Assembly (NCBI RefSeq): GCF_900174485.1
Contig: NZ_LT837803.1
Location: 2,929,305-2,993,304, forward strand
From: Sterolibacterium denitrificans
Lineage (GTDB): Bacteria; Pseudomonadota; Gammaproteobacteria; Burkholderiales; Rhodocyclaceae
Direction of reading: 5' to 3'
Length of the DNA stretch: 64,000 nucleotides
Shown: positions 38,110 through 47,254 of the stretch, one piece after another
How positions within the stretch are numbered: the first letter of the stretch is position 1
How the letters are laid out: each line of letters starts with the position of its first letter
Position numbers and translations under genes: made by a program
The notes under the pieces: generated by a model
What the model was told of the DNA's origin: nothing
Database searches by the model: none
The model's input: only the letters and a program-made list of their open reading frames with translations

Positions 38110-39318
38110 TCAATGCTTGGCCAGCGCCGCGACGGGATCGAGCCCGGCCGCATTGCGGGCCGGCGCGACGCCGAACAGAATGCCGCTCACCATGGCGGTA
38201 CCCAACGCGGCCAGCACGGCCCAGTCCGGCGGAAAGGCAGGGAAATTGGGATACATGTCACGAATCAGCGCAGCACCCAGCAGGCCCAGCACGTAACCCA
38301 GGAAACCGCCGGCAATCGAAAGGATGCCGGCTTCGGTGAGAAAGGCGAGCTCGATATTCCGCCGGGTGGCACCCAGCGCCTTGAGCAGGCCGATTTCCGC
38401 AGTGCGCTGCACGACGGAAACCAGCATCACATTCATCACCAGGATGCCGGAAACCACCAGGCTGATCGCCGAGATGCCGGCCACGCCCAGCGTCAGCGCG
38501 GTCAGCACGCGGTCGAAGGTTTGCAGTACCGCATCCTGGGTGATTACCGTGACGTCGGCCTCGCCTTCATGGCGCTGCTTGATGATGTCGAGCGCCTGCG
38601 TTCTGGCCGCTTCGATCGACTCGCGGCTCTTCGCCTCGATGAAAATACGGAACAGGGTATTGCTGTTGAGCATCGACTGCGCCAGTGAGACCGGAATCAC
38701 CACCACTTCATCGGTATTCGTCCCCAGCGAATTGCCGCTCGGCGCGAACACGCCCACCACCCGGTAACGCCAGCCGCCGATGCGCACCAGCCGCCCCAAG
38801 GCCGGCTCCGCGCCAAACAGTTCGCGGCGGATGGTGGAGCCGATGACCACCTCGGCCTGGCCCTGTCCCCATTCGCTCGCCGCAAGAAAGCGCCCTTGGG
38901 CAATCTCCAGGGAACGGATGCGCGTGTATTCGGCCGTCGTCCCCAGCACGATGGTTTCGCGCAGTTTGCCGCCGATGCCGATTTCGGTATTGCCGATGGC
39001 CAGCGGCGCGACACGGCTGATGGCCGGCGAACGCAGCAGGGACTGGGCATCGTTCAGCGTCAGGTCGCGCGGCGTACTGGTGATTGCATTGGCGGGATTG
39101 AAGCCGCCGGTCGATGAGCGGCCGGGCATGACGATGAGCAGATTGGTGCCCAGCGAGGAGAACTCGCGCAACACGTACTGCCGCGCACCGTCACCCAGCG
39201 CGGTCAAGGTGACCACTGCCGCCACGCCGATGGAGATCGCCAGCACCAGCAGAGATGTCCGCAACGGACTGCCGAGCGCGGCGTCGCGGGCGAAGCGGAT
39301 CAGGTCACTCGTGCGCAT
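38110..39318 (-). CDS. MacB-like ABC transporter permease
   Basis: About 402 residues starting MRTSDLIRFARDAALGSP; an upstream start would add a proline-rich stretch that overlaps the ATPase 3' end. The layout matches the next permease: TM1 (TSLLVLAISIGVAAVVTLTALGDGA), a periplasmic domain, three C-terminal TM segments, QRTAEIGLLKALGATRRNI and ILFGVAPARNAAGLDPVAAL. It overlaps the ATPase gene by 14 bp and is 21 bp before the second permease. Probably forms a heterodimer with it. Confidence 0.9.
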   Translation of the reverse strand: MRTSDLIRFARDAALGSPLRTSLLVLAISIGVAAVVTLTALGDGARQYVLREFSSLGTNLLIVMPGRSSTGGFNPANAITSTPRDLTLNDAQSLLRSPAISRVAPLAIGNTEIGIGGKLRETIVLGTTAEYTRIRSLEIAQGRFLAASEWGQGQAEVVIGSTIRRELFGAEPALGRLVRIGGWRYRVVGVFAPSGNSLGTNTDEVVVIPVSLAQSMLNSNTLFRIFIEAKSRESIEAARTQALDIIKQRHEGEADVTVITQDAVLQTFDRVLTALTLGVAGISAISLVVSGILVMNVMLVSVVQRTAEIGLLKALGATRRNIELAFLTEAGILSIAGGFLGYVLGLLGAALIRDMYPNFPAFPPDWAVLAALGTAMVSGILFGVAPARNAAGLDPVAALAKH

Positions 39319-40054
39319 CGCCCGACTCGGCGGCCCTGGTGGATTTGGCGGATTCGGAAGATGCAGCGGATGCGGCACTGTCATGCTGGAGGCGGCCGTC
39401 TTCCATGCGCAACTGGCGACGGGCGCGCTTGCCCAGGTTCATGTCGTGCGTCACCACGATCAGCGTCACGCCACGGCTGTTGAGTTCTTCGAGCAGACGC
39501 ATCACCTCTTCGCCCGTCGCGCGGTCGAGGTTGCCCGTCGGTTCATCCGCGAGAATCACCGCCGGTTTCATCACCAGGGCGCGGGCGATGGCGACGCGCT
39601 GGCGCTGGCCGCCGGAAAGCTCGTTCGGCCGGTGATGGCCGCGATCGTCCAGACCGTAATCCTTGAGCGCCTGGGCCACGCGCAACGAACGCTCCTTCGG
39701 CGGAATGCCCGCCAACGTCATGGGCAGGGCGATATTCTCGGCCGCCGTCAGGCGCGGCACCAGATGAAAGCTCTGGAAGACGAAACCGATCCGCTCGCTG
39801 CGCACCCGCGCCTGTTCTTCCGCGGACAGCGTGGTCACATCGCGGCCTTCGAGCCGATAGGTACCGGCATCGGGACGATCGAGCAGACCCAGCAGGTTCA
39901 GCAGCGTGGATTTTCCGGAGCCGGACGGCCCCATCACGGCGACGTATTCGCCGGCGTCTATGCTGACGTTCAGTTCGCGGAGCGCGTTGACCTTGCTGTC
40001 GCCGAGATAGAAAACGCGCTCGATGCCCTTCAGTTCGATCAGGGGTGAGGTCAT
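39305..40054 (-). CDS. MacB/LolD-like ABC transporter ATP-binding protein
   Basis: About 249 residues from MTSPLIELKGIERVF (a TTG 24 bp upstream overlaps the adaptor stop and is possible). Walker A GPSGSGKSTLLNLLG, signature LSGGQRQRVAIARAL, Walker B VILADEPTGNLD and the switch His in VVTHDMNLG are all intact. The C-terminus has an Ala/Ser-rich tail. It powers the two permeases encoded downstream. Confidence 0.94.
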   Translation of the reverse strand: MTSPLIELKGIERVFYLGDSKVNALRELNVSIDAGEYVAVMGPSGSGKSTLLNLLGLLDRPDAGTYRLEGRDVTTLSAEEQARVRSERIGFVFQSFHLVPRLTAAENIALPMTLAGIPPKERSLRVAQALKDYGLDDRGHHRPNELSGGQRQRVAIARALVMKPAVILADEPTGNLDRATGEEVMRLLEELNSRGVTLIVVTHDMNLGKRARRQLRMEDGRLQHDSAASAASSESAKSTRAAESGDAHE

Positions 40055-40074
40055 CGCCTGAGCACCGTCCGGAA

Positions 40075-41256
40075 TCAACGCTGCGTCGCAATGAGCGCCG
40101 GCTCTTCGGCCTCGAAGTAGGCGCCTGCCTTCACTCCTTCACGCTCCAGCGAGGTCACGACCCGGTCGCCGGCAGCCAGACCTTCGAGCACTTCGGTGTA
40201 TTCCCAGTTCGACAGCCCAGTCTTGATCGCGCGCTCTTCCAGCTTGCCGCCGACTCCCGCCACCAGCACCCGGCCGCCTTCCAGCAGGGCCGAGGTGGGA
40301 ACGCGCACCACCTTGTTGCGCACGTCGAGGATGACTTCGATATTGGCGGTATAGCCGACCAGCAAGCGGGCAACCTCTTCAGGGTTGTCGAATACCGCCT
40401 CGACATCGACCGTGCGCGATTGCTTTTCGATGGCCAGGACGTATGGCGCAACCCGCTTGATGTGACCCGGAAAGGATTTCTTCGGCAACGCGTCCAGCGA
40501 AATGCGCACCGGCTGGCCCTCGTGGATCTTCGTCGAATCGACCTCATCCATCGGCGCCTTGATGTAGAGGCAGCTCTCGTCGATCAGATCGATGGCCGGC
40601 GGCGTCGGGATACCCGGTGGCGAAGGCGTGGAATACTCGCCGATCTCGCCGGTGATCTTTGCCACGGTGCCATCGAAAGGCGCGTACAGGAAGGTGCGGC
40701 CCTGCTCGACCTTGACCACATTGACCTGCGCCAGCGCCTGGGCCACGCGCGCCTTGGCCGAGTCGCAGGCGGCGCGCCTGGCGTCGGCTTCCGCCTGGGC
40801 GGACTCGCTGCGCGAACTGGAAACATAATTCTGCGCATGCAGCAGATCGAGGCGCTGCGCCTCGCGTTCGGATGCCGCTGCCAGGCTGCAGGCTTCGGCC
40901 ACGCCCTGGCGCGCCGTATCGACCTGCGCATTGGCCAGATTCTTCTGAGCAAGCTGGTCGTCATTCCAGAGCTTCATCAGCAATTGCCCCTTCTTGACCC
41001 GCTCGCCCTCCTTGACCGGCAACTGCTCGATGCGTCCTCCCATCAGGGTCGCCAGTTTGGTGCGGCGGCAGGACTCCACCTCGCCAGCACGCGTGTTGGC
41101 AATCGAGGATTCGACCTTGCCAACATCGATTCCCGCAAATACCACCTTGATGGGCTTGGGCTGGGTCAGCTTCCACCAGGCACCGGCAATTGCCGCGATC
41201 ACGATAAGCCCGAACAGCAGGCGGCCAAGTATGGACGATGTCTTTGAGCTAGTCAT
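40075..41256 (-). CDS. Periplasmic adaptor (membrane fusion) protein
   Basis: A 393-residue MacA/HlyD-like protein with one N-terminal membrane anchor (LLFGLIVIAAIAGAWWKL). A lipoyl/barrel-sandwich domain follows, interrupted by a helical hairpin (about residues 95-175), then beta-barrel and membrane-proximal domains with DVRNKVVRVPTSALL. Two Cys in the hairpin region (ESCRR, AEACS) are unusual. It is the first gene of the MacAB-like operon and should link the ABC permeases to a TolC-type channel that is not encoded here. Confidence 0.9.
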   Translation of the reverse strand: MTSSKTSSILGRLLFGLIVIAAIAGAWWKLTQPKPIKVVFAGIDVGKVESSIANTRAGEVESCRRTKLATLMGGRIEQLPVKEGERVKKGQLLMKLWNDDQLAQKNLANAQVDTARQGVAEACSLAAASEREAQRLDLLHAQNYVSSSRSESAQAEADARRAACDSAKARVAQALAQVNVVKVEQGRTFLYAPFDGTVAKITGEIGEYSTPSPPGIPTPPAIDLIDESCLYIKAPMDEVDSTKIHEGQPVRISLDALPKKSFPGHIKRVAPYVLAIEKQSRTVDVEAVFDNPEEVARLLVGYTANIEVILDVRNKVVRVPTSALLEGGRVLVAGVGGKLEERAIKTGLSNWEYTEVLEGLAAGDRVVTSLEREGVKAGAYFEAEEPALIATQR

Positions 41257-41469
41257 GATTACCGGTAGCTGTCAGTACATGGGTTGTCATGGAATGGATC
41301 CGGAGCGGGGCGGAGACAAAAACGACGCTGGACGCCGCCGCTCCGCCGAAGCAGGGAGGCCCCATTCTACCCGACTCATTCCACTTGGCTTACATCAATT
41401 CCGACGATTTCCGGCGACGTCATTCCTGGCATCCCGGCACCCGGGTGGGCTGCACTTTATAATTCCGCC

Positions 41470-42537
41470 GTGCCACCCTCATCTTCCAGGCGGAACGCCG
41501 CTACCCTGCCCCCGACCCATGCCGCGCCCACCCTCCCGGCGGCGCCGCGCGCGATTCTGCTCGTCAAGACCTCGTCGCTGGGCGACGTGGTGCACAACCT
41601 GCCGGTCGCCAGCGACCTGCGGCGCCATTTCCCGCAGGCGCAGATCGACTGGGTGGTCGAAGAAACTTTCGCCGACATTCCACGCCTGCATCCCGCCGTG
41701 CGCCGGGTCATTCCCGTCGCCTTGCGGCGCTGGCGCAAGCGCTTGCTGCAACCGGCCACCTGGGGGGAAATCGCCGCCGCGCGACGGGCGCTGCGGCGCG
41801 AAGCCTACGATCTGGTACTCGACACCCAGGGACTCCTGAAAAGCGCCGTGCTGACCAGCCAGACACGACTGGCCCCGCATGGCCGGCGTTGCGGCCATGC
41901 CGCCGAATCCGCCCGCGAGCCGATTGCCGCACGCTGCTACGACACCGGCTACGCCATCCCAAAAAACGTCCATGCCGTCGAGCGCAACCGCTGGCTGGCG
42001 GCCGCGGCCTGCAATTACCCGCCCGACCTGCCGCTCGACTACGGCCTCGCCGCGCTGCCCGCATCGGTGCCGGAAGCATGGCACGACGGCGCGGCCTATG
42101 CCGTGCTGCTGACCGCCACCAGCCGCGACGACAAGCTCTGGCCGGAAGCGCATTGGCATGCGTTGATCGGCGCGCTGGCGGCGCAGGGACTGCAGTGCAT
42201 ACTGCCGGCGGGCTCGGCCGGCGAACGCAGCCGCGCCGAGCGGCTTGCCGCGACGATTCCCGCTGGCGCGGCCCGCGTTGCGCCGCCCCTGTCGATCGCC
42301 GAACTGGCCGGCCTGTGCGCCGGGGCCGCGCTGGTGGTCGGCGTCGATACCGGCCTGACCCATCTGGCCGCCGCCCTGGCGCGGCCGACACTGGCATTGT
42401 TCTGCGCCTCGAATCCGCAACTGACCGGCGTGTATACCGGCGATCCGCCGGCCAGCCCGGCCATCAACCTGGGCGCGGCCGGCCAGCCGCCCAGCGCGTT
42501 CGCCGTCATCGACGCCGCGCTGGCCATGCTGGGCTGA
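41470..42537 (+). CDS. waaC: Lipopolysaccharide heptosyltransferase I
   Basis: About 355 residues. The start is uncertain: the GTG at 41470 is used, although it lacks a ribosome site and follows a TATAAT-like box by about 10 bp. Family marks are ILLVKTSSLGDVVHNLP at the N-terminus, DWVVEETFADIP, LVLDTQGLLKSA, and the donor-binding GVDTGLTHLAAALARPT. It transfers the first heptose from ADP-heptose to Kdo2-lipid A on the cytoplasmic face of the inner membrane. The Kdo transferase gene follows 10 bp later. The region is strongly GC-biased, so both strands are open. Confidence 0.88.
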   Translation: MPPSSSRRNAATLPPTHAAPTLPAAPRAILLVKTSSLGDVVHNLPVASDLRRHFPQAQIDWVVEETFADIPRLHPAVRRVIPVALRRWRKRLLQPATWGEIAAARRALRREAYDLVLDTQGLLKSAVLTSQTRLAPHGRRCGHAAESAREPIAARCYDTGYAIPKNVHAVERNRWLAAAACNYPPDLPLDYGLAALPASVPEAWHDGAAYAVLLTATSRDDKLWPEAHWHALIGALAAQGLQCILPAGSAGERSRAERLAATIPAGAARVAPPLSIAELAGLCAGAALVVGVDTGLTHLAAALARPTLALFCASNPQLTGVYTGDPPASPAINLGAAGQPPSAFAVIDAALAMLG

Positions 42538-42547
42538 ACTTTTCATC

Positions 42548-43837
42548 ATGAGCATGGCGCGCTTCCTCTATACCCTGTCGCTGCTGCTGACAGCGCCGCT
42601 GGTGCCGCTCTACCTGCTCTGGCGCGCGCGCCGGCAGCCGGAATATCTGCGGCACTGGAACGAGCGCTGCGGCTTTTTTGCATCGCGGCTGCGCCCGGCG
42701 GTCGGCCAGACGACCCTCTGGCTGCATGCCGTCTCGGTCGGCGAGACGCGCGCCACCCAGCCGCTGGTCAAGCTGATCCGCCAGCGTTGGCCGCAGACGC
42801 GCATCCTGCTGACCCACATGACGCCCACCGGGCGACAGACCGCCGCCGAGCTGTATGGCCGGGATGCGGCCATCGCCAGCGTGTATCTGCCCTACGACTT
42901 TCCCTGGGCGATGCGGCGCTTTCTGCGCCACTTCCGCCCGCAACTGGGCGCGGTCATGGAAACGGAACTGTGGCCGAACCTGGTGGCGGCCTGCCGGTAC
43001 CAAGACATCCCGCTGCTGCTGGTGAATGCCCGCCTGTCGGAAAAATCCGCCCGCGGCTATGCCCGCTTTCCCCATCTCACGCGCGAGACCTTGCAAGGAC
43101 TGCGCGCCATCGCGGCCCAAAGCCCGGAAGATGCCGCCCGTCTGGAAGGACTCGGCGCCGCGCACTGCCACGTCACCGGCAATCTCAAGTTCGACATCAA
43201 CCCGCCTGACGAGCTGCTGCGGCGCGGCAAGCACTGGCTGCGGCAATGGCGCAAGGATGCGCCGCGGCGGCGCGTGCTGCTGGCCGCCTCGACCCGCGAA
43301 GGCGAGGAAGCACTGATCCTCGACGCCTATCTGCGCCACCTCGACGCGGCGCTTCTGCTGGTCATCGTCCCCAGACATCCGCAGCGTTTCGACGCCGTTG
43401 TCGCCCTCGCCACGGCACGCCGCCTGAAGACCGTCCGCCGCAGCGCGCTGGACGAAACGGCGCAACTGGACGGCGGAACGCAAGTCCTCATCGGCGACAG
43501 CATGGGCGAACTGTTCGCCTACTACGCCGCCTGCGACGTGGCTTTCATCGGCGGCAGCCTGCTCGATTACGGCTGCCAGAATCTCATCGAAGCCTGCGCC
43601 GTCGGCGTGCCGGTGCTGCTCGGCCCATCGACCTACAATTTCGCCGACGCCGCCCAGGCCGCGCTGGCGGCCGGCGCGGCACGGCAGATTCGCGACGCCG
43701 ATGAATTGTTCGACCGCGCCCTGTGCATGCTCGCCGCGCCCGGATCGGCCGACACTTCACCCGGCGCCACCTTCGCCGCCGGGCATCGCGGCGCCAGCGA
43801 GCGCACGCTGCAGCTGATGGCCGACATTCTGGAATAA
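42548..43837 (+). CDS. waaA: 3-deoxy-D-manno-octulosonic acid (Kdo) transferase
   Basis: A 429-residue protein with an N-terminal membrane anchor (FLYTLSLLLTAPLVPLYLLW). Conserved marks are WLHAVSVGETRATQPL, the catalytic-region VMETELWPNL, LVNARLSEKSARGY and the donor-site GGSLLDYGCQNLIEA. It adds Kdo to lipid A. waaC immediately precedes it, so the two form a small core-assembly operon. Confidence 0.95.
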   Translation: MSMARFLYTLSLLLTAPLVPLYLLWRARRQPEYLRHWNERCGFFASRLRPAVGQTTLWLHAVSVGETRATQPLVKLIRQRWPQTRILLTHMTPTGRQTAAELYGRDAAIASVYLPYDFPWAMRRFLRHFRPQLGAVMETELWPNLVAACRYQDIPLLLVNARLSEKSARGYARFPHLTRETLQGLRAIAAQSPEDAARLEGLGAAHCHVTGNLKFDINPPDELLRRGKHWLRQWRKDAPRRRVLLAASTREGEEALILDAYLRHLDAALLLVIVPRHPQRFDAVVALATARRLKTVRRSALDETAQLDGGTQVLIGDSMGELFAYYAACDVAFIGGSLLDYGCQNLIEACAVGVPVLLGPSTYNFADAAQAALAAGAARQIRDADELFDRALCMLAAPGSADTSPGATFAAGHRGASERTLQLMADILE

Positions 43838-43967
43838 CTGTTGCCGGACGAGTCCCGGCGCAACAGCACATGTTGCAATTGCCGGCCTGCGACGTTATGT
43901 CACACGACAAGCGCAGTGCGGATTTCTAGAATCCCGGGTTTTGCTCGATCTGCCCAGGAGTTCCGCC

Positions 43968-46238
43968 GTGTCACTGCGCCGCCCCACACCATCATTCAGC
44001 TTCTCGCCACGCACGCTCACGCCGCTTGCGTTATTGATCGCGGCACTCTTCCCTGCCGGCAACGCCCTGGCCCAACAGATGCAGCAGCCGCCGGAACGAC
44101 TGGCCCGCCTCGACGAAGTCCTGGTCACCGCGCCGGCCGAACGGCCGCTGCCCGCCAATGCAGCCGCAATCAGCGGCGATGAACTCAATGCCCGCCGCGC
44201 CGCCAGCAGCGATACCGCCAGCCTGTTGCGCGACGTACCCGGCGTGAGCCTGCAGGGCGCCGGCGGCGTCTCGTCCCTGCCGGTCATCCGCGGCCTGGCC
44301 GACGACCGCGTGCGCACCAAGGTGGACGGCATGGATCTGATCGCCTCCTGCCCCAATCACATGAATCCGGCGCTGTCCTATCTCGACCCGAGTCAACTCG
44401 AAACTATCAAGGTCTATGCTGGCATCACGCCGGTCAGCGTCGGCGGCGACAGCATCGCCGGCACCATCGTCGCCGAGACGCAGGCGCCGGTGTTCGCCGC
44501 GCCGGGCCAGGGCAGCATCGTCAAGGGCGAAATCGGCGCGTTCTACCGCAGCAACGGCAACGCGCAGGGCGCGAATCTCTCCGCCACCTACGCCACCGAA
44601 TCGCTCAATCTCACCTACGCCGGCGCCACGGCCAAGTCCGACAACTACACCGCCGCCCGCGATTTCAAGAACACCGTGGTCACCGGCCGCGCCGGCCACG
44701 AGTTGCCGCGCGACGAAGTCGGCTCGACCGCCTATGAAACCCGCAACCACACGCTGGGCCTGGCCTGGAAAGGCGGCGACCATCTCGTCGAAGCCAAATT
44801 CGGCTTCCAGGACATGCCCTACCAGCTCTATCCCAATCAGCGCATGGATCTGCTCGACAACAGCCAGCATCGCGTGAGCCTGCGCTACCTCGGCCGTTTC
44901 GACTGGGGATCGCTGGATGCGCGCGCCTATCATGAGGAAGTCGATCACGCCATGGACTTCGGCGCCGACAAGCAGTTGCTGTATAGCGGCCGGCCCGGCA
45001 TGCCGATGAGAACGGCGGGCAAGACCAGCGGCGTCAGCGTGAAGGCCGAGATTGCCCAAGGCGAGCAGGATATCGTGCGCCTGGGCGGCGAATTCCAGCG
45101 CTACCGCCTGGACGACTGGTGGCCGCCGGTGGCCGGCAGCATGGGCATGGGCCCGAATACCTTCATCAACATCAACGACGGGCGGCGCGACCGTGCCGCG
45201 CTCTTCGGCGAATGGGAGCAACGCCTGAATCCGCAATGGCTGACGCTGCTCGGCCTGCGCTACGAGCAAGTGAAGACGAATGCCGACAAGGTGCACGGCT
45301 ACAACCAGGCCACGTTTCCGACGACCGCGCCGATGATGGACATGATGAACCAAGGCCGCGATGCCAGCGCCTTCAACAACGCCAACCGCAGCAAGACCGA
45401 CCACAACTGGGATCTGGCCGCGCTGGCGCGCCATACGGTGGACGCCACGCAGGAAATCGAATTCGGCTATGCCCGCAAGGTGCGCTCGCCGAATCTCTAT
45501 GAACGCTATACCTGGTCCACGGCCAGCATGATGGCGATCATGAACAACTACGTCGGCGACGGCAACGGCTACGTCGGCAATCCCAACCTCAAACCGGAAG
45601 TCGCCCACACCCTGGCCGCCACCTTCGACTGGCATGCCGCCGACCGCGCCTGGGAACTCAAGGCAACGCCCTACTACACGCGCGTCAGCGACTATGTCGA
45701 TGCCGTGAAGACGGCAACCTTCAGCGCCAACCAGTTCAACGTCCTCGCCTATGCCAACCAGTCGGCCCGCCTGTACGGCCTCGACCTGCATGGCCGCATG
45801 CCGCTGGCCAGGAACGGCTTCGGTGAGTTCGGCCTGAAAGGTCTGCTCGCCTACACCAACGGCAAGAACCGCGACACCGGCGACGATCTGTACAACATCA
45901 TGCCGCTCAACGCCAGACTGACCCTGACGCACAAGCTCGGCGGCTGGGACAACGGCATCGAACTGGTCGCCGCCCGACGCAAAAGCGCCGTCTCCGACGT
46001 ACGCAACGAAATCCGGACGCCCGGCTACGGCCTGATCAACCTGCGCGCCAGCTACGCCTGGGATCAAGTGCGCATCGATTTCGGCATCGAAAACCTGTTC
46101 GACCGCTACTACGCCCTGCCGCTCGGCGGCGCGTATACCGGGCAAGGCACGAGCATGGGCATCAACAGCATCCCCTGGGGCATCGCCGTACCGGGGATGG
46201 GGCGCTCGGCTTATGTCGGGATCAATATGAAGTACTGA
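43968..46238 (+). CDS. TonB-dependent copper receptor (OprC-like)
   Basis: 756 residues from a GTG preceded by CCAGGAG; a TTG 27 bp upstream is an alternative. A signal peptide ends around GNALAQQ. The plug shows LRDVPGVSLQG and VIRGLADDRVRTKVDG. Two features point to copper: C-x3-M in SCPNHMNP (C128, M132) and H-x-M in DHAMDF (H327, M329), the arrangement that binds Cu in Pseudomonas OprC. The barrel ends in AYVGINMKY. No metal-responsive operator was found upstream. Copper specificity is inferred from the motif pair. Confidence 0.9.
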   Translation: MSLRRPTPSFSFSPRTLTPLALLIAALFPAGNALAQQMQQPPERLARLDEVLVTAPAERPLPANAAAISGDELNARRAASSDTASLLRDVPGVSLQGAGGVSSLPVIRGLADDRVRTKVDGMDLIASCPNHMNPALSYLDPSQLETIKVYAGITPVSVGGDSIAGTIVAETQAPVFAAPGQGSIVKGEIGAFYRSNGNAQGANLSATYATESLNLTYAGATAKSDNYTAARDFKNTVVTGRAGHELPRDEVGSTAYETRNHTLGLAWKGGDHLVEAKFGFQDMPYQLYPNQRMDLLDNSQHRVSLRYLGRFDWGSLDARAYHEEVDHAMDFGADKQLLYSGRPGMPMRTAGKTSGVSVKAEIAQGEQDIVRLGGEFQRYRLDDWWPPVAGSMGMGPNTFININDGRRDRAALFGEWEQRLNPQWLTLLGLRYEQVKTNADKVHGYNQATFPTTAPMMDMMNQGRDASAFNNANRSKTDHNWDLAALARHTVDATQEIEFGYARKVRSPNLYERYTWSTASMMAIMNNYVGDGNGYVGNPNLKPEVAHTLAATFDWHAADRAWELKATPYYTRVSDYVDAVKTATFSANQFNVLAYANQSARLYGLDLHGRMPLARNGFGEFGLKGLLAYTNGKNRDTGDDLYNIMPLNARLTLTHKLGGWDNGIELVAARRKSAVSDVRNEIRTPGYGLINLRASYAWDQVRIDFGIENLFDRYYALPLGGAYTGQGTSMGINSIPWGIAVPGMGRSAYVGINMKY

Positions 46239-47254
46239 TGCCGGGTTTCGCCCGGCGGACGACCTACTTTCTTGTCATGCGACAAAGGGGAAAGAAGCCA
46301 GGGGCGGTGTTTTGATATTTCGGTGAGTTTTCTCTGGCGGTGCGCTGAAGCCGGGACTCGCCCCGGCGGGCGACCTCCTTTCTTGTCGTGCGACAAGAAA
46401 GGAGGCAAAGAAACGCACCCCGGTGTCTCGGCCCTTCGGGCTGCCCGAGTTTCGCCGCCGTCGAGCGGCCGGTTTCTAAACTCGCTGCGCTCGGACAACG
46501 AAACCGGAAAGCCCCGCTCGGCGGCGGCGAAACTCGGCAAGACACAGGGGAAAGGGGGAGCAGCTCAACGCGTGGTGGTTGAAAAGCCAAACACCAAATC
46601 GGCTGGAATATATCGGCTTCGTCATTCCCACGCGGGTGAGAATCCAGCGGCACGGCCTACCCGACGAAGCGCGCATCGTCGTCATTCCCGCGAAAGCGGG
46701 AATCCAGTACGTTCCTGGGTCCCCGCTTTCGCGGGGACGACGAATGTATGTATCAAGCAGCATGTAACACTGCACCAGCTTACCCGGCGCAACGCGCCGC
46801 GCTCTATCCGTCGGACTGTGACGCCTTTCATTCCCCTCTGCGCCGCCGAACGAAGCTGGCCTCGGACGGGGATGTCCTGCTTTGCTGTTCGAGCGCAGCG
46901 AGTTTGCAAAGCAGGCCGGCCGAGGGTAGCGCAGTGAGGGCAGCCCGGCTTCGCCGGGCCGGCAAGGCGGGGCGCGCTTTTTGGTTACTTTTTGCCGCGT
47001 GGCAAAAAGTAACTCGCCCGCCGGGGCGAGTCCCGGCTTCAGCGATCCGTCAGAAAACAACCCGCCAAACGCCGAATCACAGCTTCGAAAATATCGCCCC
47101 AGGGCGAAACCTGGCCTTTGAAAACCCCACCACTAACTGTCCAACTTTATGGGTTCAGTTCATGCCGAACGCACACAAAAACGGCCACCAGAAAACCGGC
47201 AGCCGTTTTTGTCGAATGAAGCCATGTCGCGCAGCTTCGCAGCTTCTTCGCAGC
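46239..47254. repeat. Cluster of palindromic intergenic repeats
   Basis: About 1 kb with no convincing gene. A block of at least 30 bp (CGCTGAAGCCGGGACTCG and onward) near 46341-46372 recurs inverted near 47011-47043. Inside it are stem-loops CCTCCTTTCTTGTCG/CGACAAGAAAGGAGG (about 46376-46407) and GTTACTTTTTGCC/GGCAAAAAGTAAC (about 46983-47012). CGAGTTTCGCCGCCG near 46447 pairs with CGGCGGCGAAACTCG near 46520. Three copies of a TCATTCCCgcg...GAATCCAG-type repeat lie at 46620-46745. This is a mosaic of dispersed repeats. Confidence 0.7.

Noticed and set aside
44031..46145. 704-codon minus-strand frame opposite the copper receptor.
   Set aside because: Antisense shadow; the plus strand has signal peptide, plug and barrel motifs.
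46620..46745. Possible CRISPR-like array of GAATCCAG-type repeats.
   Set aside because: Copies are unequally spaced, in both orientations and internally palindromic; they are dispersed intergenic repeats.
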